Shown here piece after piece: positions 20,242 to 29,129 of a DNA stretch of 64,000 nucleotides. Numbering within the stretch: position 1 is the first letter of the stretch; each line of letters starts with the position of its first letter. The stretch spans positions 62,001 to 126,000 of the forward strand of contig NZ_PQSP01000007.1 of NCBI RefSeq assembly GCF_003991585.1. The letters run 5' to 3'. The position numbers were made by a program, and so were the translations under genes. This DNA comes from Saezia sanguinis (lineage in GTDB: Bacteria; Pseudomonadota; Gammaproteobacteria; Burkholderiales; Burkholderiaceae_C). A model generated the notes under the pieces. The model searched no databases, was not told the DNA's origin, and worked only from the letters and a program-made list of their open reading frames with translations.

Positions 20242-20280
20242 CTGGTCAGAATATGGCTGGTCAAAATACAGTTAGTCAAA
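20242..20280. repeat. Three imperfect 15-bp direct repeats
   Basis: CTGGTCA at 20242 and 20257 and a diverged TTAGTCA at 20272 recur at a strict 15-base spacing; each is followed by A-rich sequence. Spaced like operator half-sites. Binding protein unknown. Confidence 0.4.
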
Positions 20281-20529
20281 TTCTGCATGGCCCCTTCATG
20301 AGCCAAGGGCAAAACAGGCGGCAGACATCCTTCAGGTACGGCAAAAATACCTGCTCTCTGCCCACAGACTCACACCATCCGGGCAGGTGACAGAAACTTC
20401 TAAACACACTCAAACTGTTTGTCAATAGCCCAAAATACCCTCTTTACAGCCAAAACAGCGGTGTATAACAGCTCAAAGGCTGAAAACGAAACGGAATTAC
20501 AATAAAAGTTTCAAAAATCCCCTACTTAT

Positions 20530-20543
20530 TTGATCTATATCAA
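20530..20543. promoter_or_regulatory. Fnr/Anr-type binding site
   Basis: TTGAT-CTAT-ATCAA is a full match to the Fnr consensus (TTGAT-N4-ATCAA). On the minus strand a TATTGT at 20499-20504 would put transcription start about 44 bases from the site centre, close to a class II activator position, favouring the allantoin operon. On the plus strand TATAAT at 20576-20581 is also possible. The leader to allE would be about 680 bases long. Confidence 0.65.
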
Positions 20544-20952
20544 ATAAAAAGTGTATCTTGCACGCTACATGCTACTATAATCAATTCAACCGGCGCAAAG
20601 TGGTTTCAAAACCTTTCGTGATCATTTTCATTTCTCCGCTCTTTTCAGGTTGTTTTTAGCACATCAATAACTTCAACCTGTTTCGCATAACTGCAGTGTC
20701 GGCCAGGCTCATGTATTTTTTGCATGGGCCGTTTTTCTTTCTGTCTTTCCGTGCGCGCGTGTATTGTGCATCTCGCGATAACGGATACAAAAACCGGCTG
20801 CCTCCAGCCCGGATCATACACACCCCCTCAGTTCCGACACCTCCACAAACGCATCATGACCGGGCAAGGCCTGAAACAGCGCCAAAAAGAAAAAAGGACG
20901 CGAGCCGCCTTTAATGCAAAATGCCAGTCTATTGCGCCTGCACGAAACTTCT

Positions 20953-20980
20953 GTGAAGTTTTCGTGAAGTCCCTGTGAAG
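20953..20980. promoter_or_regulatory. Three 11-bp-spaced GTGAAG repeats, response-regulator-type box
   Basis: GTGAAG occurs at 20953, 20964 and 20975, an exact 11-base period. On the other strand this reads CTTCAC-N5-CTTCAC-N5-CTTCAC, the layout used by OmpR/PhoB-family regulators such as PmrA/QseB (CTTAAT-N5-CTTAAT). It lies about 185-210 bases upstream of the alpha-2-macroglobulin start and suggests envelope-stress control by a two-component system. The regulator is not in the window. Confidence 0.5.
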
Positions 20981-21164
20981 CCTGACTGCCAACACAGACA
21001 TCTGCTAGCACAGGCACCGGGTTCATGCTAGCATCGTCAACACCATGGGAAACCACTCTCCCTGCCGCGTGCTCTTGGGCACGGGTCTTCTGATTTTATG
21101 AATATGGCAGGTGGTTCTCTCCCCTCATCAAACAACCCGATATTGCAGAAAACCAAATAGCCCA

Positions 21165-24100
21165 ATGAAACCTATACAACACGCTATTGCACTGATTTCG
21201 CTGAGCCTGGCGGCCATGTCCGTACAAGCGGCCCAAATCACCGCCTTGTCGCCACAGGGTGAAATTGCCCAGGTCAGGCAGGTTGCCGTCAAGTTTGATG
21301 AAGCCATGGTCCCGATGGGAGACTCGAACGCGACAGCGCCGCTGACATTGGTGTGTGACCCAGCAGCCGTTCTGGAAAGCGGCCAGGGCCGCTGGGTGGA
21401 CGAAAAAAACTGGGTGTTTGACTTTAAGAGCGATCTGCCCCCCGGCGTTAAATGTACCGCCAAAATCGCCGAAGACCTTCAAAGCGTTGCCGGTAATGCC
21501 TACAGCGGTCAGATCCATTACAACTTCAATACCGGCGGGCCGTTCGTGAAAACCATCCGCCCGTGGGAAGGCAATACCATTGCCGAAGATCAGGCCTTTA
21601 TCCTGCGCCTCAATGGTGACGCCACCGCTCAGACCATCAGCCAGTATGTCTGGTGTGAATCGTCTGCGGTCGGCGAGCAGATTCCGGTCAACATCATCGA
21701 GGGTGATGAGCGCACCAAGATCCTGACGCACTTCGGCTGGGGCAAGGAAGCCACCGAACACCCGGCCCAGTATTGGGTACTGCAATGCCAGCAACGCCTT
21801 TCTCCCAATACAGCATTCAAACTGGTATATGGCCAGGGCGTTGCCACACCGACCAACATTACCAACAACATACAAAAAGTATTCAACTACACCGTACGCG
21901 AAGAATTCAAGGCCAATTTTTCCTGCGTGCGCGAAAATGCCCAGGCCGCCTGCATGCCGCTGGAATCCATGCGCCTGAACTTCAACGCCATGCTGCCACT
22001 GGCCTTGGCTGAGCAGATTGTGCTCAAAGGCAGCAACGGACAGACTTATCAGCCCATTATCAGCGATAACGACCGCCAATCCGGCCTGGTTTATGGGCTA
22101 TCGTTCCCCAAGCCCCTGCCTGAGGAAAGCACTTTTCAGGTCGTGCTGCCAGCCGACATTCAGGACGACAGCGGGCGCAAACTCGCCAATGCTGACCAGT
22201 TCCCGCTGAACGTGGCAACCGCCGAAATGCCGCCGCTGGCCAAGTTTGCAGCGGCTCCGTTTGGCATCGTCGAATTGTATGGCACACCCGATGCGCCGCC
22301 CATGGTGCCGCTGACCGTGCGCCGGGTTGAAAACACGCTGGATGTGCTCGCACAATCCATGCCCGCCAACCGGGGTACGGTTTCCAATGTCCGCCTGACC
22401 TCTGACAAAGAAATCATCCGCTGGCTGCGTGCGGTTGACATCTTTAACCGCGGCTGGATTGACCGCAGCGAAGCCACTAACCTGATGCCGCAGGCGCAGA
22501 TACCTTCACGCGTCAACCCTGACAATGGCCGCGCAGAATCCTGGGTGCCCACGCGAGAAATATCATTGCTTGCAGAGATCAACAGCGCCAAGCCCATCGA
22601 ACTGCCCCAAGAAGGTGACGGCCAGGGTGCCACACGCCCGTTTGAAGTCATTGGCATTCCGTTAACCGAACCTGGCTACCATGTGCTGGAAGTGGCCTCA
22701 CCCGCACTCGGTGACGCACTGCTGGAGCCGGAATACGGCCAGCGCAACATGTATGTGCGCACCGGTGTACTGGTCACCAACCTGGCCGTGCACGCCAAAA
22801 TCGGCCGGGAAAACTCACTGGTATGGGTCACCACGCTCAACGAAGGCAAGCCGGTACCCGATGCCGAAGTGCGTATTCTGGGTTGCAACGGCACCGAGTA
22901 TTTCAGCGGCAAAACCGACGCGCAAGGCATTGTCAACATCGACGAGCAGCTTCCTGATGGCACATGCCCGGGCCGTCGCAACTGGGAAAAATTCCTGTTC
23001 ATCAGCGCCCGCGCGGCAGATGAAAAAGCCCCCGGCGGCATGGACATGGCGTTCACGCTGTCCACCTGGGACCGGGGTATTGAGTACTGGCGTTTCAGCT
23101 ATCCGACCAATTTCAGCCCGAAAGCCAGCAGTGTTGCCACCACCGTATTTGACCGCACGCTGCTGCGCGCCGGGGAAACCGTCTCGATGAAGCATTTCAT
23201 CCGTGACCTGAACCTGGGTGGATTCGCCCTGCCTGAAGGACGCCTGCCCGACATTGTCAAAATCATCCACCAGGGCAGCGGACAAGAAACCACACTGCCG
23301 TTGACGTGGGAACGTACCGGTGGCGGCCTGAGTGCATCCAGTGTTTTTGAAATTCCGGCCACCGCCAAACTGGGCAACTACACCATTACGCTGGCACGCA
23401 AATCCGGTGGCGACTCTTACGACCGCTATTACACCGGCGGTTTCCAGGTGGAAGAATTCCGTCTGCCCGTATTTGAAGGCAGCATCAGTGTCAACACCCA
23501 GGGCGACAGCAAAGCGCTGGTCCAGCCCAAAGATGTACCGCTGGGGCTGCAGATCAATTACCTTTCGGGCGGCGGCGCGGCACAGTTACCGGTGCAGATT
23601 TCCGCTGTGGTACGCGAAACCGGCATCAGCTTCCGCGACTATGACCGCCGCTTTTCGTTTAACCCGCCACCAACAGGGCCATACCCCAGCCGTTCCTATG
23701 GCGACGAGGATTATGATGACGACTACAGTGACGAAGCCGCTTCATCGAGCGCAACAGGACAAAAACTGATTGCTGACAAGCTGCCGCTGACACTGGACCG
23801 CAATGGCTCCGGGCAGATCACGCTCGCACAGATTCCTGTGGTGACCCGGGCTCAGGACCTGCTGGTGGAAGCCAGCTTTGCCGACCCCAACGGCGAAATT
23901 GTCACATTGCGCCGCAATGAAACCCTGTGGCCGGCAGCGGTTGTCGCAGGTATTCGCAACGATAACTGGGTTGCAGTCAAAAACAGCAACGTAACGCTGC
24001 AGGCCATTGCCCTGAGTACCGACGGCAAACCGCAGGCCGGTGTGCCGATGGAAATCCGGGCCCAGCAGCGCCTGATCACCAGCACACGCAAACGCCTGGT

Positions 24101-27100
24101 CGGCGGTTTTTACACCTACGACAGCCATACCGAGATCAAAGACCTGGGCACCATCTGCTCAGGCACCAGTGATGAGCAGGGGCTGCTGACCTGCACGCAT
24201 AAGTTCGGCCCCACGCCTGAACAGCTTGCCGCCTGCGCCGAGGCATCCACCACCAGCGGTGTGACAGTTTCTGTCTGCCAGGCCACCGAAGGCGGGCAGA
24301 TTGAACTGGTTGCCGTGGCAAAAGATGAAGCCGGCCGCACGGCCCAGGCGTTCACCTCATTGTGGGTCTTGAGCCGTGACGAACTGTGGTTCGGCGGCAG
24401 CGACAGTGACCGTATTGACCTGCTGCCTGAACAGCCCGAATACCGTCCGGGAGACACCGCACGCTTCCAGCTGCGCATGCCGTTCCGTGACGCCACCGCA
24501 CTGGTCACCGTAGAGCGTGAAGGCGTGATCGAAAGCCATGTGGTTCCTGTGAGCGGCAGCAACCCGACCATTGAACTCAAAGTCGGCGAACACTGGGGTC
24601 CTAACGTCTACATCAGCGCTCTGGTGCTGCGTGGCCGCCTGCATGAAGTGCCGCTGTACAGCTTTTTCACCTGGGGTTATAAAAACACCGACCAGTGGTG
24701 GAATGACTTTCAGAACAACGCCGACTACGCGCCGCCGACTGCGCTGGTTGACCTGAGCAAACCGGCCTACCGGCTGGGGGTGGCAGAAATCCGTGTTATT
24801 GACCCGGCCTACCAGCTCAACGTTCAGGTGGCAACCGACCAGCCCAGCTATCAGGTACGCTCAACAGCCAAAGCCACCATCACCATCACACTACCTGATG
24901 GAACGCCTGCGGCCCATGCCGATGTAGCGCTGGCTGTGGTGGATGAAGCACTGCTTGAACTGAAGAAAAACCAGAGCTGGGACCTGCTCTCGGCCATGCT
25001 GACGCGCCGCTCTTGGGGGGTGCGTACTGCAACCGCGCAAATGGAAATCATCGGACGCCGCCATTATGGCCGCAAGGCACTGCCCGCAGGTGGTGGTGGC
25101 GGTAACGGCGGTGCCAGTGCGCGCGAACTGTTTGACACGCTGCTGGTGTGGAACCCCAGCGTCGAGCTGGATGCCAACGGGCAGGCCACCATTGATATTC
25201 CTCTGAACGATTCCCTGACCACCTTCCGCGTGGTCGCCATTGCGGCGGACGGCAGTTCACGTTTTGGCAGCGGCAGCGCCAAGTTCCGCAGCACGCAGGA
25301 TCTGCAACTGATCAGCGGCCTGCCACCGGTGGTGCGCAGTGACGACAGCTACCGCGCCGGCATCACGGTGCGTAACGCAACCGAGCAGCCGATGAAAGTG
25401 GATGTCAGCGCCACGGCCACCGGCCTGACGCTGGAGCCGATCACGCTGGAAATTCCGGCCAACTCGGCGCGTGAAGCGGTCTGGGAAGTCACCGTTCCGG
25501 CAGAACTCGCCGGCATGTATCAGGGCCAAATGGCGTGGGAAATCAGTGCCAAAGACACCAGTACAGAAAAAGGCGCCACAGATGCCATCAAGGTCAGCCA
25601 GCGCATTCTCACTGGCGTACCCATCACGGTGCGCCAGGCCACGCTGAAACAGCTGGACGGCACACTGGAGCTTCCGGTCGCGCCGCCTTCTGACGGACTG
25701 CCCGGTCGCGGCGGCATCCAGATCAGCATGGTGCCACGCCTGGCCGAAGGGCTGCCGGCGATTACCGACTGGCTCAACCGCTATCCTTACATTTGCCTGG
25801 AGCAGCGTGTTTCCGTTGAGCTTGGCACCCGCGACACCGCGGGCTGGAAAGCGCTGGCAGCACGCATTCCCTCTTATCTGGATGAAGACGGCCTGGCCTA
25901 TTACTACCCGCCGTCAGGCAGCATTTCACGTCGCGGCAGCGATATCCTTACCGCGTACATCCTTTCTTCTGCCGACGAAGCGTCCAAACTCAATGCCGAA
26001 CTGGCGCTGCCAGCAGAAGTCAGCAAACCGATGCTGGCTGGCCTCGCTAAATTTGCCGAAGGCAAACTCCAACGCGACTACTGGTCGCCGCGCAAAGACC
26101 TGGATATGCGCCGCCTGGCCGCGATGGAAGCGCTCTCGCGCTACAACCAGTTCCACCCGCGCATGCTCAGCACCATCACTCTGGCACCCAACCAGTGGCC
26201 TACCACCAGTGTGATCCAGTGGCTGCAAATTCTGCAGCGCACACCATCCATTGCCAACCGTGACGAGCGCATGGCCGAAGCACAGCAGATTCTGCGTTCA
26301 CGCCTGAACGTGGCCGGAACACGGCTGGGCTTTTCCACCGAAGAAAATGACTACTGGTGGTGGCTGATGTGGAACAGCGACCTGAATGCCGCCTACCTGT
26401 TGCTGGCCACATTGAACGATGACGGCTGGCAGGAAGACCTGCCCAAACTGGTAACCGGTTTTATTGCACGGCAACAAAACGGCGCCTGGCACACCACCAC
26501 GGCCAACCTGTGGGGCAGCTTTGCACTGGAACAGTTCTCACGCAAATTTGAACACCAGCCGGTGCACGGCCTGACCCAGATACGTATGGTCGATGCCGAT
26601 GGAAAAACAACCGGCTCCGGCACGGTCGACTGGAAACTGGTGCACCGCATTACCGACAATGCCATCGGTACCCATGCGCCAGGAACCAATGTCGCCTTTG
26701 GTGCGCCTTCAGCCGCAGCTTCGTTTGCCAATAATTCAGTGTTTATGGCGTGGCCGACACCACCGCAGCAAAGCACCGTCATCCTGAACCAGGATGGCAG
26801 CGGCAAACCCTGGGCCACTATCCAGAGTCTGGCAGCCGTGCCGCTGAAAGCCCCCTTCTCGGCCGGCTACAGCATCACCAAAACCGTCACACCGATCGAT
26901 GAACAGGTAAAAGGCGAAGTCTCGCGTGGCGACATCTGGCGCGTGCGCATTGAAGTCAATGCCCAGACCGATATGACCTGGGTTGTCGTCAATGACCCAA
27001 TCCCGGGCGGCGCCACCATTTTAGGCTCCGGGCTCGGGCGCGATTCTGAAATTGCCACCAGCACGCCCACGCCGGCATCCGACAGCAACACAGGCAACAA

Positions 27101-27329
27101 CTGGCGGGCCTGGCTTGCATATCAGGAGCGCGCGCAGGACGGCTTCAGGGCTTATTACCAGTTTGTTCCCAAAGGCACCTTCAGCATTGAATACACGGTA
27201 CGGCTAAATAACGTCGGGACATTCATACTGCCGCCAACCCGGGTAGAAGCAATGTACGCGCCTGAAATGTTCGGGGAATCGCCCAACGCCAGTGTCACCA
27301 TCAAACCGGCACCTGCCGCAGGCCATTAA
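21165..27329 (+). CDS. Bacterial alpha-2-macroglobulin (thioester type)
   Basis: A 2054-residue periplasmic protease trap. The ATG at 21165 gives a signal peptide ending VQA|AQ with no lipobox Cys, unlike the E. coli YfhM lipoprotein. MG (macroglobulin) domains fill the first two thirds; TTVFDRTLLRAGETVSMKHFIRDL and VDEALLELKKN are family blocks. The thioester CLEQ is at residues 1544-1547 (YPYICLEQ), followed by the alpha-helical thioester domain and a C-terminal receptor-binding-like domain (GTFILPPTRVEAMYAPEMFG). It is longer than YfhM (about 1650). Unusual: an acidic patch DEDYDDDYSDEAASSS near residue 850 and a GGGGGNGG bait-region-like stretch near 1310. The pbpC neighbourhood is the usual context for this type. 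Confidence 0.94.
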   Translation: MKPIQHAIALISLSLAAMSVQAAQITALSPQGEIAQVRQVAVKFDEAMVPMGDSNATAPLTLVCDPAAVLESGQGRWVDEKNWVFDFKSDLPPGVKCTAKIAEDLQSVAGNAYSGQIHYNFNTGGPFVKTIRPWEGNTIAEDQAFILRLNGDATAQTISQYVWCESSAVGEQIPVNIIEGDERTKILTHFGWGKEATEHPAQYWVLQCQQRLSPNTAFKLVYGQGVATPTNITNNIQKVFNYTVREEFKANFSCVRENAQAACMPLESMRLNFNAMLPLALAEQIVLKGSNGQTYQPIISDNDRQSGLVYGLSFPKPLPEESTFQVVLPADIQDDSGRKLANADQFPLNVATAEMPPLAKFAAAPFGIVELYGTPDAPPMVPLTVRRVENTLDVLAQSMPANRGTVSNVRLTSDKEIIRWLRAVDIFNRGWIDRSEATNLMPQAQIPSRVNPDNGRAESWVPTREISLLAEINSAKPIELPQEGDGQGATRPFEVIGIPLTEPGYHVLEVASPALGDALLEPEYGQRNMYVRTGVLVTNLAVHAKIGRENSLVWVTTLNEGKPVPDAEVRILGCNGTEYFSGKTDAQGIVNIDEQLPDGTCPGRRNWEKFLFISARAADEKAPGGMDMAFTLSTWDRGIEYWRFSYPTNFSPKASSVATTVFDRTLLRAGETVSMKHFIRDLNLGGFALPEGRLPDIVKIIHQGSGQETTLPLTWERTGGGLSASSVFEIPATAKLGNYTITLARKSGGDSYDRYYTGGFQVEEFRLPVFEGSISVNTQGDSKALVQPKDVPLGLQINYLSGGGAAQLPVQISAVVRETGISFRDYDRRFSFNPPPTGPYPSRSYGDEDYDDDYSDEAASSSATGQKLIADKLPLTLDRNGSGQITLAQIPVVTRAQDLLVEASFADPNGEIVTLRRNETLWPAAVVAGIRNDNWVAVKNSNVTLQAIALSTDGKPQAGVPMEIRAQQRLITSTRKRLVGGFYTYDSHTEIKDLGTICSGTSDEQGLLTCTHKFGPTPEQLAACAEASTTSGVTVSVCQATEGGQIELVAVAKDEAGRTAQAFTSLWVLSRDELWFGGSDSDRIDLLPEQPEYRPGDTARFQLRMPFRDATALVTVEREGVIESHVVPVSGSNPTIELKVGEHWGPNVYISALVLRGRLHEVPLYSFFTWGYKNTDQWWNDFQNNADYAPPTALVDLSKPAYRLGVAEIRVIDPAYQLNVQVATDQPSYQVRSTAKATITITLPDGTPAAHADVALAVVDEALLELKKNQSWDLLSAMLTRRSWGVRTATAQMEIIGRRHYGRKALPAGGGGGNGGASARELFDTLLVWNPSVELDANGQATIDIPLNDSLTTFRVVAIAADGSSRFGSGSAKFRSTQDLQLISGLPPVVRSDDSYRAGITVRNATEQPMKVDVSATATGLTLEPITLEIPANSAREAVWEVTVPAELAGMYQGQMAWEISAKDTSTEKGATDAIKVSQRILTGVPITVRQATLKQLDGTLELPVAPPSDGLPGRGGIQISMVPRLAEGLPAITDWLNRYPYICLEQRVSVELGTRDTAGWKALAARIPSYLDEDGLAYYYPPSGSISRRGSDILTAYILSSADEASKLNAELALPAEVSKPMLAGLAKFAEGKLQRDYWSPRKDLDMRRLAAMEALSRYNQFHPRMLSTITLAPNQWPTTSVIQWLQILQRTPSIANRDERMAEAQQILRSRLNVAGTRLGFSTEENDYWWWLMWNSDLNAAYLLLATLNDDGWQEDLPKLVTGFIARQQNGAWHTTTANLWGSFALEQFSRKFEHQPVHGLTQIRMVDADGKTTGSGTVDWKLVHRITDNAIGTHAPGTNVAFGAPSAAASFANNSVFMAWPTPPQQSTVILNQDGSGKPWATIQSLAAVPLKAPFSAGYSITKTVTPIDEQVKGEVSRGDIWRVRIEVNAQTDMTWVVVNDPIPGGATILGSGLGRDSEIATSTPTPASDSNTGNNWRAWLAYQERAQDGFRAYYQFVPKGTFSIEYTVRLNNVGTFILPPTRVEAMYAPEMFGESPNASVTIKPAPAAGH

Positions 27330-27354
27330 ACCGACGGCCTGTTACACTGTGAAA

Positions 27355-27392
27355 ACAGACATGCGTTCGTATAATCACCAACGCATGTCTGT
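27355..27392 (+). terminator. 13-bp inverted repeat after the macroglobulin gene
   Basis: ACAGACATGCGTT and its exact complement flank a 12-base loop, 26 bases past the stop, followed by GGGTTGTATTTT. The stem is strong but the T-rich tail is imperfect. Probably a terminator or an mRNA-end stabiliser that reduces read-through into the three GT51-type genes. Confidence 0.55.
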
Positions 27393-27442
27393 GGGTTGTA
27401 TTTTGACTGGTATTTGATCATTAAACAGGTATTCGCGCCATC

Positions 27443-28237
27443 ATGAAAACACTTCTTTCTTTGCTATCCAAACTCTTTGGACTGGTCCTGGTGGCTCTGA
27501 TCATCTTTGTTTCTTTCCTGCAACTGACCAAGCCCGCCGTTCCCTCTTTTGAAAGCATTCAAAACCACTTTGAAAACAACTTTCGCAGTGGCATTACACG
27601 CTGGGTTCCGGTAGACCAGATATCAACCGAACTCATGCACATGACCATTCTGGGCACCAACGGGTTTACTCCGGAGCGCAAAGCCGGCTGGTCAGATGGC
27701 ATTGCGGGCTCTTTGTGTATCGAACGCGGCTCCAACAACGGCCTTGGCTACAGCAACCTGGCATGGCGGGTCACCCGCGCCATGATCCAAACACAAAGCC
27801 CGATATCCATTGCAGACGACTCCAAATCCCTGCTCAACAAATTCAGCTTCTGCACATCGGTGGCCGATTTCGATCGGGCCTACACCTTCAATCAGCTGCT
27901 GGAAGTCTACTTCAACCTCTCACGCTATCACAGCGACATCATTGGCATCTCCACCGCATCCCAGGTACTGTTCCAGAAGCCTCCGATGCAACTCAACATT
28001 GTTGAATCGGCCATTGTGACCGCCCTGGCTGCAGCACCATATGCCTCAGAAGCCACCATTACCCAAAATGCCTGTAATCTGCTGTATGCCTCCTCCTACG
28101 TGCCGTCGCCCGAACAGGAGTGCTCCAAACTGACAACGCTGGTGGTGCGTGGCTTTGAGCGGGCACGTGTTTTTTCCAGGCCAGCCCCGGCAAGCCCGGC
28201 AGAGCCTCCTGTGACAGCACCGGCCAACCTGCTTTAA
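27443..28237 (+). CDS. Degenerate GT51 (transglycosylase-like) membrane protein, paralog A
   Basis: 264 residues: short cytoplasmic start, one membrane helix (about 8-28), then a periplasmic domain. It is homologous to GT51 peptidoglycan glycosyltransferases: RWVPVDQISTELM matches the region before motif 1, and FNQLLEVYFNLSRYHSDIIGIS...VESAIVTALAAAP matches the ILExYLN motif and what follows, including the pbpC product next door. Motif 1 (EDxxFxxHxG) is replaced by GTNGFTPERKAG, and the GASTITxQ motif is absent, so catalytic activity is unlikely. Cysteines at 92, 137, 211 and 227 match paralog B in spacing. Role unknown; possibly a regulator or scaffold for PbpC. C-terminal tail Pro/Ala-rich. 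Confidence 0.75.
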   Translation: MKTLLSLLSKLFGLVLVALIIFVSFLQLTKPAVPSFESIQNHFENNFRSGITRWVPVDQISTELMHMTILGTNGFTPERKAGWSDGIAGSLCIERGSNNGLGYSNLAWRVTRAMIQTQSPISIADDSKSLLNKFSFCTSVADFDRAYTFNQLLEVYFNLSRYHSDIIGISTASQVLFQKPPMQLNIVESAIVTALAAAPYASEATITQNACNLLYASSYVPSPEQECSKLTTLVVRGFERARVFSRPAPASPAEPPVTAPANLL

Positions 28238-28313
28238 AGCCTTGTTGATACATGGATGCATCCGGCATGCTATGTCCCGCTGTACCGCCTGAATTTGCAC
28301 AGGATGCCTTCAC

Positions 28314-29129
28314 ATGGTGAAACTGCTGATACAACTGGTACTTGCTGTATTTGGGCTGGTGGTACTGGCGCTTATTGCGCTGGCCATATATGTCCAGTTC
28401 ACCAAACCGCCATTACCGGCATTTGAGCAACTCAAAAACCAGTTTCATCCGAATGGAAATGCAGCGCTGAACCGGTGGGTCAACATTGAACACATTCCGG
28501 CTGAACTGCAGGCCATATACCTTGCAGAGACGAACGATCCCACTTTTTGGCAGCGTGAGCAACCAGGCTTGCTGCAGCTTGCTGTCAGTGGCACATGCCT
28601 GTCGCATTTAGTGCCGTTAACACGCCAGAGCCCAACGGGTTCTTATCATGGCGCCTCGGCCCGCACACTCCGTATATTGCGCTATTACAATGACAACACA
28701 CCACTTACACGCCGATGGACCAGAGGGTTCTACGAATGTGCGCTGTCAGCCGACATTGAACATCAATGGACAAAAGCGCAGATCATCGAAGCCAGCTTCA
28801 ACCTGAGTTTTTACGGCGCCCGCCTTAACGGGCTGTACGCTGCTTCGCACATTCTGTTTGAAAAAGAACCGCAACAGTTGACAGTGCCCGAATCTGCCAT
28901 TCTGGTTGCCATCATGCGCACCCCTGTCAGCTGGCATGAAGAATCTGCGGTTCAAACTGGCTGCACAAGACTTCAGCAGGCCAGTATTCCCAATGCACAA
29001 CAGCACTGCGCTGAACTGCCAGCTCTGGCGCATGCTGTCTATCAGCGTAGAGAAACCTATATGGCGCGTCCAGGCACTGCCAGCCCTGCCACACCACCAT
29101 CCATTCCCGGCATACCCGCTTCACCATGA
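28314..29129 (+). CDS. Degenerate GT51 (transglycosylase-like) membrane protein, paralog B
   Basis: 271 residues with the same layout as its upstream neighbour: membrane helix at about 5-28, FTKPPLPAFEQL linker, RWVNIEHIPAELQ, then KAQIIEASFNLSFYGARLNGLYAAS...VPESAILVAIMRTP, recognisable as the second half of a GT51 fold. Motif 1 glutamate region reads AETNDPTFWQREQ, without the EDxxFxxHxG pattern, and the STITQQ motif is missing. Cysteines at 95, 142, 217 and 232. Its stop overlaps the pbpC start as ATGA, so it is translationally coupled to pbpC. AGGA precedes its own ATG. Ends in a Pro-rich tail. I infer a non-catalytic partner of PbpC. Confidence 0.75.
   Translation: MVKLLIQLVLAVFGLVVLALIALAIYVQFTKPPLPAFEQLKNQFHPNGNAALNRWVNIEHIPAELQAIYLAETNDPTFWQREQPGLLQLAVSGTCLSHLVPLTRQSPTGSYHGASARTLRILRYYNDNTPLTRRWTRGFYECALSADIEHQWTKAQIIEASFNLSFYGARLNGLYAASHILFEKEPQQLTVPESAILVAIMRTPVSWHEESAVQTGCTRLQQASIPNAQQHCAELPALAHAVYQRRETYMARPGTASPATPPSIPGIPASP

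Larger units (their letters stand above)
19815..21164. other. Large non-coding control region between allantoin and alpha-2-macroglobulin loci
   Basis: About 1350 bases between two divergent genes without a convincing ORF. The frames that exist lack starts, ribosome sites and coding character. It holds an Fnr-type palindrome, two sets of short direct repeats (listed separately), a TATAAT-like element at 20576-20581, tandem ACAGATA copies at 20075, 20085 and 20097, and a small hairpin GGCATC...GATGCC near 20173-20192. Long untranslated leaders or an unannotated small RNA are possible, but I cannot show either. Confidence 0.6.

Noticed and set aside
21096..22079. 327-codon minus-strand frame
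   Set aside because: Antisense to the start of the macroglobulin gene; no homology or start signals.
27443..29129. Active monofunctional transglycosylases (MtgA-like)
   Set aside because: The EDxxFxxHxG and STITQQ motifs needed for catalysis are missing in both proteins.
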